Shown: positions 34,798 to 43,354 of the stretch, piece by piece
How positions within the stretch are numbered: the stretch's first letter is position 1
How the letters are laid out: each line of letters begins with the position of its first letter
NCBI GenBank assembly: GCA_963205445.1
Contig: CAUJJG010000069.1
Coordinates: forward strand, 1-48,587
Origin: Pseudomonadota bacterium
GTDB taxonomy: Bacteria > Pseudomonadota > Gammaproteobacteria > Xanthomonadales > Xanthomonadaceae
Direction: 5' to 3'
Length of the DNA stretch: 48,587 nt
The notes under the pieces: generated by a model
Told to the model about the DNA's origin: nothing
The model's database searches: none
Seen by the model: only the letters and a program-made list of their open reading frames with translations
Position numbers and translations under genes: made by a program

Positions 34798-37170
34798 TCA
34801 ATTCCGCAGCGGCTTGCCCGTCTTCAGCATGTGGCCGATGCGGGCCTGGGTCTTCTCCTGCTGGGCCAGCTCGACGAAGTGCTGACGCTCCAGCGTGAGC
34901 AGCCATTCCTCGTCCACCAGCGCGCCGCGGTCGACCTTGCCGCCGCACAGCACGCTGGCGATGCGCTCGGCGATCTCATAGTCGTAGAGACTGACGAAGC
35001 GGCCTTCCAGCATGTTGACCAGCAGCATCTTGAAGGTGGCGATGCCGACGTCGCCGGCGGCCTGGATGCGGCGCGCCGGCAGCGGCGGCCGGTAGCCGCC
35101 CTCGGCCAGCGCGCGCGCCTCGGCCTTGGCGATGTGCAGCAGCTCGTGGGCGTGGAACACGATCTTGTCGCTCGGGCGCAGCAGGCCCAGCTCCTTGGCG
35201 TTGAGCGCGGAGTTGGAGACCTTGGCCATCGCCACGGTTTCGAAGGTCTTCTTCAGCTCGGCGAACACGTCGCCGCCGGGGCCGGCCGCCGCTGATGCGC
35301 GCGCCGCCAGCTCCTTCAGGCCGCCGCCGGCCGGCAGCAGGCCGACACCGGCTTCGACCAGGCCGATGTAGCTCTCCAGGTGGGCCACGGTCTTGGCCGC
35401 GTGCATCTGGAACTCGCAGCCGCCGCCCAAGGCGAGGCCGCGCACCGCGGCGACCACCGGGATCTGCGCGTACTTGATGCGCTGGCTGGTGCGCTGGAAG
35501 TTCTCCACCATCGCGGTGAAGGCGTCGATCTGCCCGGCCTGCAGTGCACCCAGCGCGCCGGCCAGATCGGCACCGGCCGAGAACGGCTCGCCGTGCTGCC
35601 AGATCACCAGGCCGTCGAACTGCTGCTCGGCCTGCGTGATCGCCTGTTGGATGCCGCTCAGCACCTGGTCGGAGACGGTGTTCATCTTGGTCTTGAACGA
35701 GAGAACGCCGATGCCGTCGCCGTCGTGCCACAAGCGCACCCCGTCGTTTTCATAGGCGGTCGTGCCCGGCGCGAAGACCTCCCCCAGCACCGGGTCGGGG
35801 AAGCGCTGGCGCTGGTACACCGGCAGCGCCGAGCGGGTTTTCAGCGCGTTGGCGGCCGGGCTGTAGCTGCCCTCGGCGGCGTGCACGCCCTGACGGCCGT
35901 CGCTCACCCAGGCCGGCAGCGGCGCGCTGCTCATGGCCTTGCCGGCGGCGATGTCCTCGCTGATCCAGGTCGCGATCTGCTGCCAGCCGGAGGCCTGCCA
36001 GGTCTCGAACGGGCCCAGCTTCCAGCCGTAGCCCCAGCGGATTGCCAGATCCACGTCGCGGGCGGTGTCGGCGATGTCGGCCAGGTGGCAGGCGCTGTAG
36101 TGGAACAGGTCGCGGAAGCAGGCCCACAGGAACTGCGCCTGCGGATGGCTGCTGGCGCGCAGCTGGGCGAACTTCTCCACCGGGTTCCTGAGCTTGAGGA
36201 TTTCCACCACCTCCGGCGCGGCGGCGCGGTCGGCGGGGCGGTAGTCCTGCTTGTCCAGATCCAGCACCACGATGTCCTTGCCGACCTTGCGGAAGATGCC
36301 GGCACCGGTCTTCTGGCCCAGCGCGCCCTTGCCGATCAGCGCACCCAGCCAGGCCGGCGACTGGAAGTAGCCGTGCCAGGGGTCATCGGGCAGGGTGTCG
36401 GCCATGGTCTTGATGACGTGGGCCATGGTGTCCAGGCCGACCACGTCGGAGGTGCGATAGGTGGCCGACTTCGGCCGTCCCAGCAGCGGGCCGGTCAGCG
36501 CATCGACCTCGTCGAAGCCGAGCTTGAACGCGGCGGTGTGGTGGATCACCGACAGGATCGAGAACACGCCGATGCGGTTGCCGATGAAGTTGGGGGTGTC
36601 CTTGGCGATCACCACGCCCTTGCCGAGCTGGGTGGTGAGGAAGCTTTCCAGGCCTTCCAGCACCGCGGCGTCGGTGGTGCTGGCCGGGATCAGCTCGGCA
36701 AGGTGCATGTAGCGCGGCGGGTTGAAGAAGTGCACACCGCAGAAGCGATGCTTCAGTTCTTCTGGAAGAACATCCGCCAACTTGTTGATTCCAAGGCCTG
36801 ATGTGTTGCTGGCCAGCACCGCGTGCGCGGGCACGAACGGGGCGATCTTCTTGTAGAGGTCCTGCTTCCAGTCCATCCGCTCGGCGATGGCCTCGATGAT
36901 CAGGTCGCAGCCCTTGAGCTGGTCAAGCCCGGTCTCGTAATTGGCCGGCACGATGGCCTCGGCCAGCGCCTTGCTGGCCAATGGGGCGGGGCTGAGCTTG
37001 CCGAGGTTGGCGATGGCCTTGAGCACCACGCCATCGGGGTGACCCTCTTTCGCGGGCAGGTCGAACAGCACCGTGTCCACCCCGGCATTGGTCAAGTGGG
37101 CGGCAATCTGCGCGCCCATGACCCCAGCGCCCAACACCGCGGCGCGACGTACATGCAATTTCTGAGACAT
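34798..37170 (-). CDS. 3-hydroxyacyl-CoA dehydrogenase/enoyl-CoA hydratase, FadN-type order
   Basis: A 790-residue bifunctional beta-oxidation enzyme. The 3-hydroxyacyl-CoA dehydrogenase Rossmann domain is N-terminal (VLGAGVMGAQIAAHLTNAG, about 10-30), with the C-terminal dehydrogenase domains to about 420. The enoyl-CoA hydratase/isomerase fold comes after (about 485-690, with FSAGADL, GLALGGGCEF and LVEAGVGLLPAGGG). This order is that of B. subtilis FadN and is the reverse of E. coli FadB and FadJ. A strong ribosome binding site (AAGGA, complement of 37181-37185) precedes the ATG. It is 21 bp downstream of the TetR gene and upstream of fadA: a three-gene operon. Confidence 0.92.
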   Translation of the reverse strand: MSQKLHVRRAAVLGAGVMGAQIAAHLTNAGVDTVLFDLPAKEGHPDGVVLKAIANLGKLSPAPLASKALAEAIVPANYETGLDQLKGCDLIIEAIAERMDWKQDLYKKIAPFVPAHAVLASNTSGLGINKLADVLPEELKHRFCGVHFFNPPRYMHLAELIPASTTDAAVLEGLESFLTTQLGKGVVIAKDTPNFIGNRIGVFSILSVIHHTAAFKLGFDEVDALTGPLLGRPKSATYRTSDVVGLDTMAHVIKTMADTLPDDPWHGYFQSPAWLGALIGKGALGQKTGAGIFRKVGKDIVVLDLDKQDYRPADRAAAPEVVEILKLRNPVEKFAQLRASSHPQAQFLWACFRDLFHYSACHLADIADTARDVDLAIRWGYGWKLGPFETWQASGWQQIATWISEDIAAGKAMSSAPLPAWVSDGRQGVHAAEGSYSPAANALKTRSALPVYQRQRFPDPVLGEVFAPGTTAYENDGVRLWHDGDGIGVLSFKTKMNTVSDQVLSGIQQAITQAEQQFDGLVIWQHGEPFSAGADLAGALGALQAGQIDAFTAMVENFQRTSQRIKYAQIPVVAAVRGLALGGGCEFQMHAAKTVAHLESYIGLVEAGVGLLPAGGGLKELAARASAAAGPGGDVFAELKKTFETVAMAKVSNSALNAKELGLLRPSDKIVFHAHELLHIAKAEARALAEGGYRPPLPARRIQAAGDVGIATFKMLLVNMLEGRFVSLYDYEIAERIASVLCGGKVDRGALVDEEWLLTLERQHFVELAQQEKTQARIGHMLKTGKPLRN

Positions 37171-37191
37171 CTTTCCTATCTCCTTGAAAAA

Positions 37192-37818
37192 TCAGGAAGC
37201 GTCGGCTTGGAAGCCGGCCGCGGCGAAACGGATCAACGCCTTTGCGGCGCGTTGACGATGGGTGGATTCAGGGACGCTGGCGGGCCGTTTGATCAGGCCG
37301 AAGTCGGCCATTGCGTAGGTCAGGGCGCCGGACAGGAAGTCCAGACGCCAGTACAGATCCTCCTTGCTCAGCACCGGCACGCGGGGCGCGATCGCCTTGG
37401 CGAACTCGCGCAAGACGTGGCCGTACTGGTCGGAGAGAAACTTGCGCAGGCTGTCGTTGCTCTCGGCGTAGGCGCGCGCAATCACGCGGATGAAGGCGGT
37501 GCCACCGTGGCGGTCTTGCGCCAAGGCCAAGGCGGGCTCGACGAAGGCGGCGAGGATGGGTTCCAGCTGACCGGGTTCGGCCGCCAATGCCTTGTGCAGC
37601 GCCGCGATACGGTGCGCACTCATGTCATCCATGCGACGGCGGAAGACCTCGTTGATCAGGTTGTCCTTGCTGCCGAAGTGGTAATTCACCGCGGCGATAT
37701 TGACGTCGGCGCGGCTGGTGACCTGCCGCAGCGAGGTCGAGGCGAAGCCCTGCTGGGCGAAGAGGTCTTCCGCCGCGTGCAGGATGCGATCCTTGGTCGA
37801 GAAGTGCTGCAGGGCCAT
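37192..37818 (-). CDS. TetR-family repressor, PsrA-like
   Basis: A 208-residue TetR/AcrR-family regulator. The N-terminal helix-turn-helix is [20 protein letters not shown] followed by [20 protein letters not shown], which closely resembles the PsrA repressor of Pseudomonas as I recall it. PsrA responds to long-chain fatty acids and controls fad genes. The C-terminal ligand-binding domain has no recognisable motif. It is the first gene of the operon with the beta-oxidation enzymes, so it probably represses them and itself. A PsrA-like box sits at the promoter. GGAG lies before the ATG at 37818. Confidence 0.88.
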   Translation of the reverse strand: MALQHFSTKDRILHAAEDLFAQQGFASTSLRQVTSRADVNIAAVNYHFGSKDNLINEVFRRRMDDMSAHRIAALHKALAAEPGQLEPILAAFVEPALALAQDRHGGTAFIRVIARAYAESNDSLRKFLSDQYGHVLREFAKAIAPRVPVLSKEDLYWRLDFLSGALTYAMADFGLIKRPASVPESTHRQRAAKALIRFAAAGFQADAS

Positions 37819-37836
37819 GCGGTCTCCACGTCAAAT

Positions 37837-37850
37837 CAAACGCTTGTTCG
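37837..37850 (-). promoter_or_regulatory. PsrA-like operator of the tetR-fad operon
   Basis: CAAAC-GCTT-GTTCG on the plus strand. The published PsrA consensus, as I recall it, is G/C-AAAC-N2-4-GTTT-G/C; this site differs by one base in the right half. It abuts the -10 element (37851-37856), so a bound repressor would cover the start point. Confidence 0.5.
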
Positions 37851-37879
37851 AAATTACGCCATACGCATGCGTACGTCAA
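37851..37879 (-). promoter_or_regulatory. Sigma70-like promoter of the tetR-fad operon
   Basis: On the minus strand: TTGACG (complement of 37874-37879), a 17-bp spacer, TAATTT (complement of 37851-37856). The spacer is filled with the 12-bp perfect palindrome TACGCATGCGTA (37862-37873), a second candidate protein-binding site. Confidence 0.65.
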
Positions 37880-37911
37880 TGGCTGGCGGTCACAATTTCA
37901 ACCGGCCAAAG

Positions 37912-37941
37912 TTGGGCGAAAGCAAGAAAATCAGCTAGAAT
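37912..37941 (+). promoter_or_regulatory. Promoter upstream of the ndk leader
   Basis: TTGGGC (37912-37917), an 18-bp spacer and TAGAAT (37936-37941). The predicted start is about 37948, some 17 bases before a strong terminator hairpin. Confidence 0.5.
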
Positions 37942-37964
37942 TCGCCCTAGCCAAATCGGCCAAA

Positions 37965-37987
37965 CCCGCGTCAGTACGCGGGTTTTT
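37965..37987 (+). terminator. Intrinsic terminator inside the ndk leader
   Basis: CCCGCGT (37965-37971), CAGT loop, ACGCGGG (37976-37982), then T5 (37983-37987). It lies 54 bp upstream of the ndk ATG and just after a good promoter, so it must either be read through, act as an attenuator, or end a very short RNA. A second stem (37999-38020) follows it. Confidence 0.7.
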
Positions 37988-38041
37988 CTGTTATCCTCGG
38001 GCGCTCCGGCAAGGACGCCCCCAACTTTTCCGGAGAATCCC

Positions 38042-38467
38042 ATGGCGCTGGAGCGCACCATTTCCATCATCAAGCCCGATGCCGTTGCCAAGAACGTGAT
38101 CGGCGAGATCTATTCCCGCTTCGAGAAGGCCGGCCTGAAGGTCGTGGCTGCCAAGATGAAGCATCTGTCCAAGCAGGAAGCCGAAGGCTTCTACGCCGTG
38201 CACCGCGAGCGTCCGTTCTTCGCCGCGCTGGTCAACTTCATGATCTCCGGCCCGGTGATGATCCAGGTGCTGGAAGGCGAGAACGCGGTGCTGAAGAACC
38301 GCGAACTGATGGGCGCCACCAACCCGAAGGACGCCGCACCGGGCACCATCCGCGCCGACTTCGCCGACAGCATCGACGCCAATGCGGTGCATGGTTCGGA
38401 TTCGCTGGAGAATGCGGCGATCGAAATCGCCTACTTCTTCCCGGCCACCGACGTCTACGCACGCTGA
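38042..38467 (+). CDS. ndk: Nucleoside diphosphate kinase
   Basis: A 141-residue enzyme that transfers the gamma-phosphate of NTPs to NDPs through a phospho-histidine. The N-terminus is [15 protein letters not shown], the catalytic H117 lies in [13 protein letters not shown], and [18 protein letters not shown] is diagnostic. CCGGAG lies seven bases before the ATG. The 223-bp region upstream is shared with the divergent tetR operon and holds a promoter and a terminator. rlmN follows after seven bases, so the two are probably co-transcribed. Confidence 0.98.
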   Translation: MALERTISIIKPDAVAKNVIGEIYSRFEKAGLKVVAAKMKHLSKQEAEGFYAVHRERPFFAALVNFMISGPVMIQVLEGENAVLKNRELMGATNPKDAAPGTIRADFADSIDANAVHGSDSLENAAIEIAYFFPATDVYAR

Positions 38468-38474
38468 GCCCGGC

Positions 38475-39704
38475 ATGAGCGAGACCCGTGCCCCGGCCAT
38501 CGACATCACCTTGCTGGACGGGGCAGGGGACGCGCGTTCGAATACGCAAACGCCCCCGGCATCGGTTGCTTCCGATGCCGGGAGGACCAATATTTTCGAC
38601 TTCGACCGCGCCCGTCTGGAGCGTTTCTTCGAAGAAGAGCTGGGCGAGAAGAAATTCCGCGCCCAGCAGGTGATGAAGTGGATTCATCACCGCTACGCCA
38701 CCGATTTTGCATCGATGACCGACCTCGGCAAGGCGCTGCGCGCCAAGCTGGAAGCGCGTGCGGTGGTGCACGCGCCGCAGGTCATCTACGAGAAGACCTC
38801 CGCTGACGACACCCAGAAATGGCTGCTCGGCATGGATGCGAAGAACGCCATCGAGACCGTCTACATCCCCGACAAGGGGCGCGGCACCCTGTGCGTGTCC
38901 TCGCAGGTGGGCTGCGCCCTCAATTGCGGGTTTTGCTCCACCGCAACCCAAGGCTTCAACCGTAACCTGACCACTGCCGAGATCATTGGCCAGGTGTGGG
39001 TGGCGGCGCGGGCGCTGGGCAATGTGCCGCATCAGCAGCGCAAGCTCACCAATGTGGTGATGATGGGCATGGGCGAGCCGCTGGCCAATTTCGACAACGT
39101 CGTGCGTGCGATGAGCATCATGCGCGACGACAACGGCTATGGCCTGGCAAACAAGCGCGTCACCCTGTCCACGGCGGGCCTGGTGCCGATGATCGACCGC
39201 CTGGCGCAGGAGTCCGACGTGTCGTTGGCGGTGTCGCTGCACGCCCCGTTCGACGAGCTGCGCACCCAGCTGATGCCGATCAACAAGAAATACCCGCTGG
39301 CCGAGCTGCTGGATGCCTGCGTGCGCTACGCGCTGCGCAAGAAGGGGGAGTCGGTCACTTTTGAATACACCTTGATGGCCGGCGTCAACGACCAGCCCGA
39401 ACACGCCCGCGCCCTGATCGGCCTTTTGCGTGATTTCGACCGCCGGGTGCAGATGAAGGGGGCGGCCAAGATCAATCTGATCCCGTTCAACCCGTTCCCG
39501 GGTGCGGGCTTTGCGCGGCCCAGCGATGAGGCCATTCGCAGCTTCCAGAAGCTGCTCAACAACGCCGGCATGATCGCGCCGGTACGCCGCACCCGCGGCG
39601 ACGACATCGACGCCGCCTGTGGCCAGCTCAAGGGTCAGGTGATGGACCGCACGCGTCGTTCTGCCGAGCACCGCAAGCGGCTGCAGGCCGCAGGAGCGCA
39701 CTGA
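38475..39704 (+). CDS. rlmN: Dual-specificity 23S rRNA/tRNA adenine-C2 methyltransferase
   Basis: A 409-residue radical SAM enzyme that methylates A2503 of 23S rRNA and A37 of some tRNAs. The [4Fe-4S] cysteines are C147, C151 and C154 in CALNCGFC. Other marks are [20 protein letters not shown], the SAM region [11 protein letters not shown] and a late Cys in [10 protein letters not shown] that corresponds to the essential C355 of the E. coli enzyme. The N-terminus has a roughly 35-residue extension compared with E. coli. The ATG at 38475 follows the ndk stop. The final TGATG overlap couples it to pilF. Confidence 0.97.
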   Translation: MSETRAPAIDITLLDGAGDARSNTQTPPASVASDAGRTNIFDFDRARLERFFEEELGEKKFRAQQVMKWIHHRYATDFASMTDLGKALRAKLEARAVVHAPQVIYEKTSADDTQKWLLGMDAKNAIETVYIPDKGRGTLCVSSQVGCALNCGFCSTATQGFNRNLTTAEIIGQVWVAARALGNVPHQQRKLTNVVMMGMGEPLANFDNVVRAMSIMRDDNGYGLANKRVTLSTAGLVPMIDRLAQESDVSLAVSLHAPFDELRTQLMPINKKYPLAELLDACVRYALRKKGESVTFEYTLMAGVNDQPEHARALIGLLRDFDRRVQMKGAAKINLIPFNPFPGAGFARPSDEAIRSFQKLLNNAGMIAPVRRTRGDDIDAACGQLKGQVMDRTRRSAEHRKRLQAAGAH

Positions 39705-40516
39705 TGCCCCGTCTCGTGTGGGTCTTGCTGTTGGTGGTCACTGTGTCGGTGACCGGCTGCAAGCAGTTGGAACGGCTGACCATCATTCGCCCCAGCGCCC
39801 ATTCGCGAGGCTATACCGACGTCACCCCGCCGCGGGATGTCAGCGGAAAGAATGCGGGCAAGCAAAAGACAGACCCCGCCTTGCTGTTGGCCTCAGCCAC
39901 GGGCTTGTATCAGCGCGGCCAGCTGAACGAAGCCGAGGGTTTGGCCAGTCGCGTCCTCAAGGGCCACCCGGACTCCGGTGATGCCGAAACCTTGCTGGGT
40001 CTCATCGCGGATGGTCGCGGAGATGCGGCGCGTGCCGGCAAGTATTTCCAGTCGGCGGCGCAAAGGGCTCCGCAAAACGGCGTTTATGCCAACAATTACG
40101 GTACCTGGCTGTGTGAAAACGGTCGTGCTGAAGCGTCCTTGCCGTGGTTTGATCGGGCGGTTGCTGACGCCAATTACCCGACACCACGGGCGGCTTTGGC
40201 CAATGGCGGCAATTGTGCCCGCAAGGCTGGCCAGAATGCGCACGCCGAGGCCAGCTGGCGCAGCATGTTGGCCATGGAGGGGGGGCATGCAGGAGCACTT
40301 GCCGGCATGGCGGGCCTGCAGTTCGAACGTGGCCAGTACCTCGAAGCCCGCGCCTTCGTCGAACGTTGGCTGGCCGTTGAGGCCGACAATCCCGCAGCTT
40401 TGCAGCTCGCGGCAGAAATAGAACGAAAAATGGGCGACAACGCGGCCGCTTCGCGTTATCTTTCACGTTTGCAGACGATTTCCCCCGGTTCCACGACTGC
40501 ACCCCGCACGCAATGA
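39704..40516 (+). CDS. pilF: PilF/PilW-type type IV pilus TPR lipoprotein
   Basis: A 270-residue outer-membrane pilotin with TPR repeats that helps PilQ secretin assembly in type IV pili. The signal peptide ends in lipobox VTGC (residue 19). TPR-like units include GLYQRGQLNEAEGLASRVLK, YANNYGTWLCENGRAEASLP and YLEARAFVERWLAVEADNPA. The ATG overlaps the rlmN stop by one base, and the stop overlaps rodZ by four. This position between rlmN and rodZ is the same as in Pseudomonas and Xanthomonas. Other pil genes are not in the window. Confidence 0.9.
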   Translation: MPRLVWVLLLVVTVSVTGCKQLERLTIIRPSAHSRGYTDVTPPRDVSGKNAGKQKTDPALLLASATGLYQRGQLNEAEGLASRVLKGHPDSGDAETLLGLIADGRGDAARAGKYFQSAAQRAPQNGVYANNYGTWLCENGRAEASLPWFDRAVADANYPTPRAALANGGNCARKAGQNAHAEASWRSMLAMEGGHAGALAGMAGLQFERGQYLEARAFVERWLAVEADNPAALQLAAEIERKMGDNAAASRYLSRLQTISPGSTTAPRTQ

Positions 40517-41352
40517 CCGTGAGCACGCATCAGGACCCAGACCAATTCGCACTCGCCGGCTGCGGCCAGCGATTGCGTTTGGCGCGTGAGGCCGCCGGCC
40601 TGAGCGTGGACGAAGTGGCCACCCGATTGCATATGCCCGCCCGTGTGGTGCGGTCGCTGGAAGCCGAGGACTGGTCGCGTTTGGGGGCACCGGTATTCGT
40701 GCGCGGCCAGGTCCGCAGCTATTCCCGGTTGCTTGGCCTGATGACGGCGCCGATGATGGATGCGCTCAACGTCGCCCAAATCGAGCCGGCACAACTGGTC
40801 AGCCGCACCCATACGCCCAAAGCCCAATGGTGGGCCGAGCAGATCGGGCGCCGTCTGGTGTACATCGTGCTGACACTGTCGCTGGCAATCCCGGCGTGGG
40901 TGGCCACGCGCCAGCATCTCTCAGGCACCCCGGTGGGCGTGGCGGCACTGGATACGCCGGTGGAGCATACTGCCGACCCGGCGGCTGCCCGCACCCCGCG
41001 TGCGGTCGTGGCCTCGATGGCCCCGGTTTCCGTGGGGGAATCCGCTGCTATGCCCGTGGCTGCACCCGCACCCGCACCCGTGACCTCGGAGGCCGCCATC
41101 GTCCTCAAGGCCAGTGGCGCTTCTTGGCTCGAAGTCATCGGCAAGGATGGCCGCACCCTCGAAAAAGGCATGTTGAAGACCGGTGACCTGCGCCGTTATG
41201 ACGCGGCGCAGCTCAAGTCCATCACCATCGGCAATGCGTCTGCGGTCATTCTGGAGGATCGGGGTGAACCTGTCTCGGCGATGACTCACGCCCGCGCGAA
41301 TGTGGCCCGCTTTGCGGTATCCTCCGACGGCTCGCTTGTCGCGGCGAATTGA
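40513..41352 (+). CDS. rodZ: RodZ-like cell-shape protein
   Basis: A 279-residue bitopic membrane protein. The N-terminal cytoplasmic helix-turn-helix (about 12-80: LRLAREAAGLSVDEVATRLH) binds MreB in characterised RodZ. One transmembrane helix lies at about 115-131. An Ala/Pro-rich linker (about 150-195) follows, and then the periplasmic DUF4115 domain (ASGASWLEVIGKDGRTLEKG). It is shorter than E. coli RodZ (337). ispG normally follows rodZ in this gene cluster but does not here. Confidence 0.9.
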   Translation: MTVSTHQDPDQFALAGCGQRLRLAREAAGLSVDEVATRLHMPARVVRSLEAEDWSRLGAPVFVRGQVRSYSRLLGLMTAPMMDALNVAQIEPAQLVSRTHTPKAQWWAEQIGRRLVYIVLTLSLAIPAWVATRQHLSGTPVGVAALDTPVEHTADPAAARTPRAVVASMAPVSVGESAAMPVAAPAPAPVTSEAAIVLKASGASWLEVIGKDGRTLEKGMLKTGDLRRYDAAQLKSITIGNASAVILEDRGEPVSAMTHARANVARFAVSSDGSLVAAN

Positions 41353-41425
41353 ACCGCGCCTCCACGGGCTTTCCCAAACAGAATTACAGACGACGCCCCG
41401 TCCTGGATGACGGGCGAGAGACAGC

Positions 41426-42067
41426 ATGGCGATTGATGAATTGCTCAATGAGCACGAACAGAGCGAGAAAGTACGCGACTGGCTGCGTCACAACGCGTTG
41501 GGGCTTGTCGGTGGCGTAGGCTTGGGGCTTGCCGTGATTGCCGGCCTGCAGTGGTGGAAGGGCCAACAGCTGCAGGCCGGGATGGATGCCAGCTCGCGCT
41601 ACGCCCAGACCGTCGAGGCCTTCGAAAAGGGGGTGGTGCCCAAAAACGGCAAGGAGTTGGTCGCAGACGTGGACAAGGGCAATCGCACCTTGGGGACGTT
41701 GGCCACCTTGCAGTTGGCCAAGGCGCAGCTCGACAAAGGCAATCGTGAAGATGCGATCGCCACGCTACGCGGCTTGAAAGAGGCTGACCCCGACTTGCGT
41801 GCGGTGGTGAACCAGCGGCTTGCACGGCTGCTCATCGATGCCGGCAAGGCCAGCGAGGCCTTGTCTCTGCTCAATGACGAGCGCAATGCAGCCATGCTGG
41901 AAACCCGTGGCGACGCGCAATTTGCCTTGGGTGAGCGCGAGAAAGCCCGAGAGGCATATCGCAAGGCGCTGGCGCTGATCGATGTGGGGGCGCCGCAGCA
42001 CAAGATGGTCAGCATGAAGTTGCTCGAATCCGGCGGCACGCCGCCACATACCGGGGAAGCCCGTTGA
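41426..42067 (+). CDS. yfgM: YfgM-like TPR membrane protein
   Basis: A 213-residue inner-membrane protein with one N-terminal helix (about 19-41, VGGVGLGLAVIAGLQ) and a periplasmic TPR-like domain (about 60-205). The family is annotated as ancillary SecYEG translocon subunit YfgM, involved with periplasmic chaperones. The 73-bp gap upstream after rodZ has a hairpin, CGCCCCGTC (41394-41402) with GACGGGCG (41409-41416), just before GAGAG and the ATG. The stop overlaps bamB (TGATG). Confidence 0.9.
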   Translation: MAIDELLNEHEQSEKVRDWLRHNALGLVGGVGLGLAVIAGLQWWKGQQLQAGMDASSRYAQTVEAFEKGVVPKNGKELVADVDKGNRTLGTLATLQLAKAQLDKGNREDAIATLRGLKEADPDLRAVVNQRLARLLIDAGKASEALSLLNDERNAAMLETRGDAQFALGEREKAREAYRKALALIDVGAPQHKMVSMKLLESGGTPPHTGEAR

Positions 42068-43248
42068 TGCACATGAATTCTCAGCGCGGCCTGCGCGCCC
42101 TGGCCGTCGGCACGCTTGCCGTCGCTTTGTTGTCCGGGTGCAGCAGCGTCAAGAATCTGTTTGGCAGCAAGAGCAAGGACAAGACCGGCGAGCCCACGGA
42201 GCTTGTCGACATCACGCCGTCGGTGAGCGTGAAGGCGTTGTGGACGGCCTCCGTCGGCAAGGGCGAGGACACGCTCGGCATCGGGCAGCATCCGGTAGTC
42301 GTGGATGGCAGGGTGTTTGCCGCCGCGGTGGAAGGCGGTGTCAGCGCCCTTGACCTGCAGACGGGCCAACAGGCCTGGCGCTACGATTCGAAGCTGGCGT
42401 TGAGCGGCGGCCCGGGCGCCGGAGAAGGACTGGTGGTCGTGGGCAGCCTCGAAGGCGACGTGATCGCGTTGGATGCTGCGGATGGTCACGAAAAGTGGAA
42501 GGCCAAGCTCAACAACGAGATCCTGTCGGCTCCCGTTGTCAGTGGGGGCATGGTCTTCGTCCATTCCAACGATGGCCGCCTGACCGCGTTCGACGCCGCC
42601 AGCGGTGAGCGTCGCTGGTTCTACGCGGGTGACATGCCGGCATTGACGGTCCGTGGCAATGCCAGTGTGACCATGGGCCCCGGCATCGTGTTTTTGGCTG
42701 GTGACAATGGCAGCGTGACGGCCTTGAACGCGCAAAACGGCAATGTGATGTGGTCCACCCCGGTGGCCGAGCCGGATGGCCGCTCGGAGCTGGAGCGCAT
42801 GGTCGATGTGGATGCTGCCCCGGCGCTTGAAGGCACCGCGCTGTTTGCCAGCAGCTACAAGAACCATACCGTGGCCATCGATGGTCCCAGCGGGCAGGTG
42901 CTGTGGGAGAGCGACCGCGGCGGTGCGCGTGGGGTTGGCCTCAGCAATTCCGCGGTGGTCATCACCGACCGTGACGGCAATGTGGTCGGGCTCGACAAGA
43001 ACACTGGCGGCAGCCTCTGGCAGCAAGATGGCCTGCGCAACCGCAAGGTCACGGCGCCCGCGGTGCAGGGTGACTACGCCGTAGTCGGCGACTACAAGGG
43101 CGTGTTGCACTGGATTCGCCTGAATGATGGCGCTTTCGCTGCGCGCAGCAAGCTGGGCGATGCAGTCAGTGGCCGTCCGGTGGTGTCCGGCGAGATCGTG
43201 GTGGTGCAAAGCAACGACGGCAAACTGGCTGCTTACGCGCTGCAGTAA
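42067..43248 (+). CDS. bamB: Outer-membrane protein assembly factor BamB
   Basis: A 393-residue lipoprotein of the BAM complex. The signal peptide ends with lipobox LSGC. The rest is an eight-bladed beta-propeller with PQQ-like repeats, for example SALDLQTGQQAWRYDS, ALDAADGHEKWKAKL, AFDAASGERRWFY and GLDKNTGGSLWQQD. It scaffolds BamA on the periplasmic side. I chose the ATG at 42067 (one base inside the yfgM stop codon); a second ATG at 42073 is also possible. A strong terminator follows, so der is transcribed separately. Confidence 0.95.
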   Translation: MHMNSQRGLRALAVGTLAVALLSGCSSVKNLFGSKSKDKTGEPTELVDITPSVSVKALWTASVGKGEDTLGIGQHPVVVDGRVFAAAVEGGVSALDLQTGQQAWRYDSKLALSGGPGAGEGLVVVGSLEGDVIALDAADGHEKWKAKLNNEILSAPVVSGGMVFVHSNDGRLTAFDAASGERRWFYAGDMPALTVRGNASVTMGPGIVFLAGDNGSVTALNAQNGNVMWSTPVAEPDGRSELERMVDVDAAPALEGTALFASSYKNHTVAIDGPSGQVLWESDRGGARGVGLSNSAVVITDRDGNVVGLDKNTGGSLWQQDGLRNRKVTAPAVQGDYAVVGDYKGVLHWIRLNDGAFAARSKLGDAVSGRPVVSGEIVVVQSNDGKLAAYALQ

Positions 43249-43271
43249 AACCCACCGTGCTGGCGCATTCT

Positions 43272-43307
43272 GGCGGCCCCGGCTACCCTGCCGGGGCCGC
43301 CGTTGTT
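43272..43307 (+). terminator. Intrinsic terminator of bamB
   Basis: An 11-bp perfect stem, GGCGGCCCCGG (43272-43282) with CCGGGGCCGCC (43291-43301), an 8-nt loop and a GTTGTTT tail, 24 bases after the bamB stop. Confidence 0.8.
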
Positions 43308-43354
43308 TCCACAGTCGGGCACTTTAGGGTGTCCCCGAATCAAGGTTTGAACCG

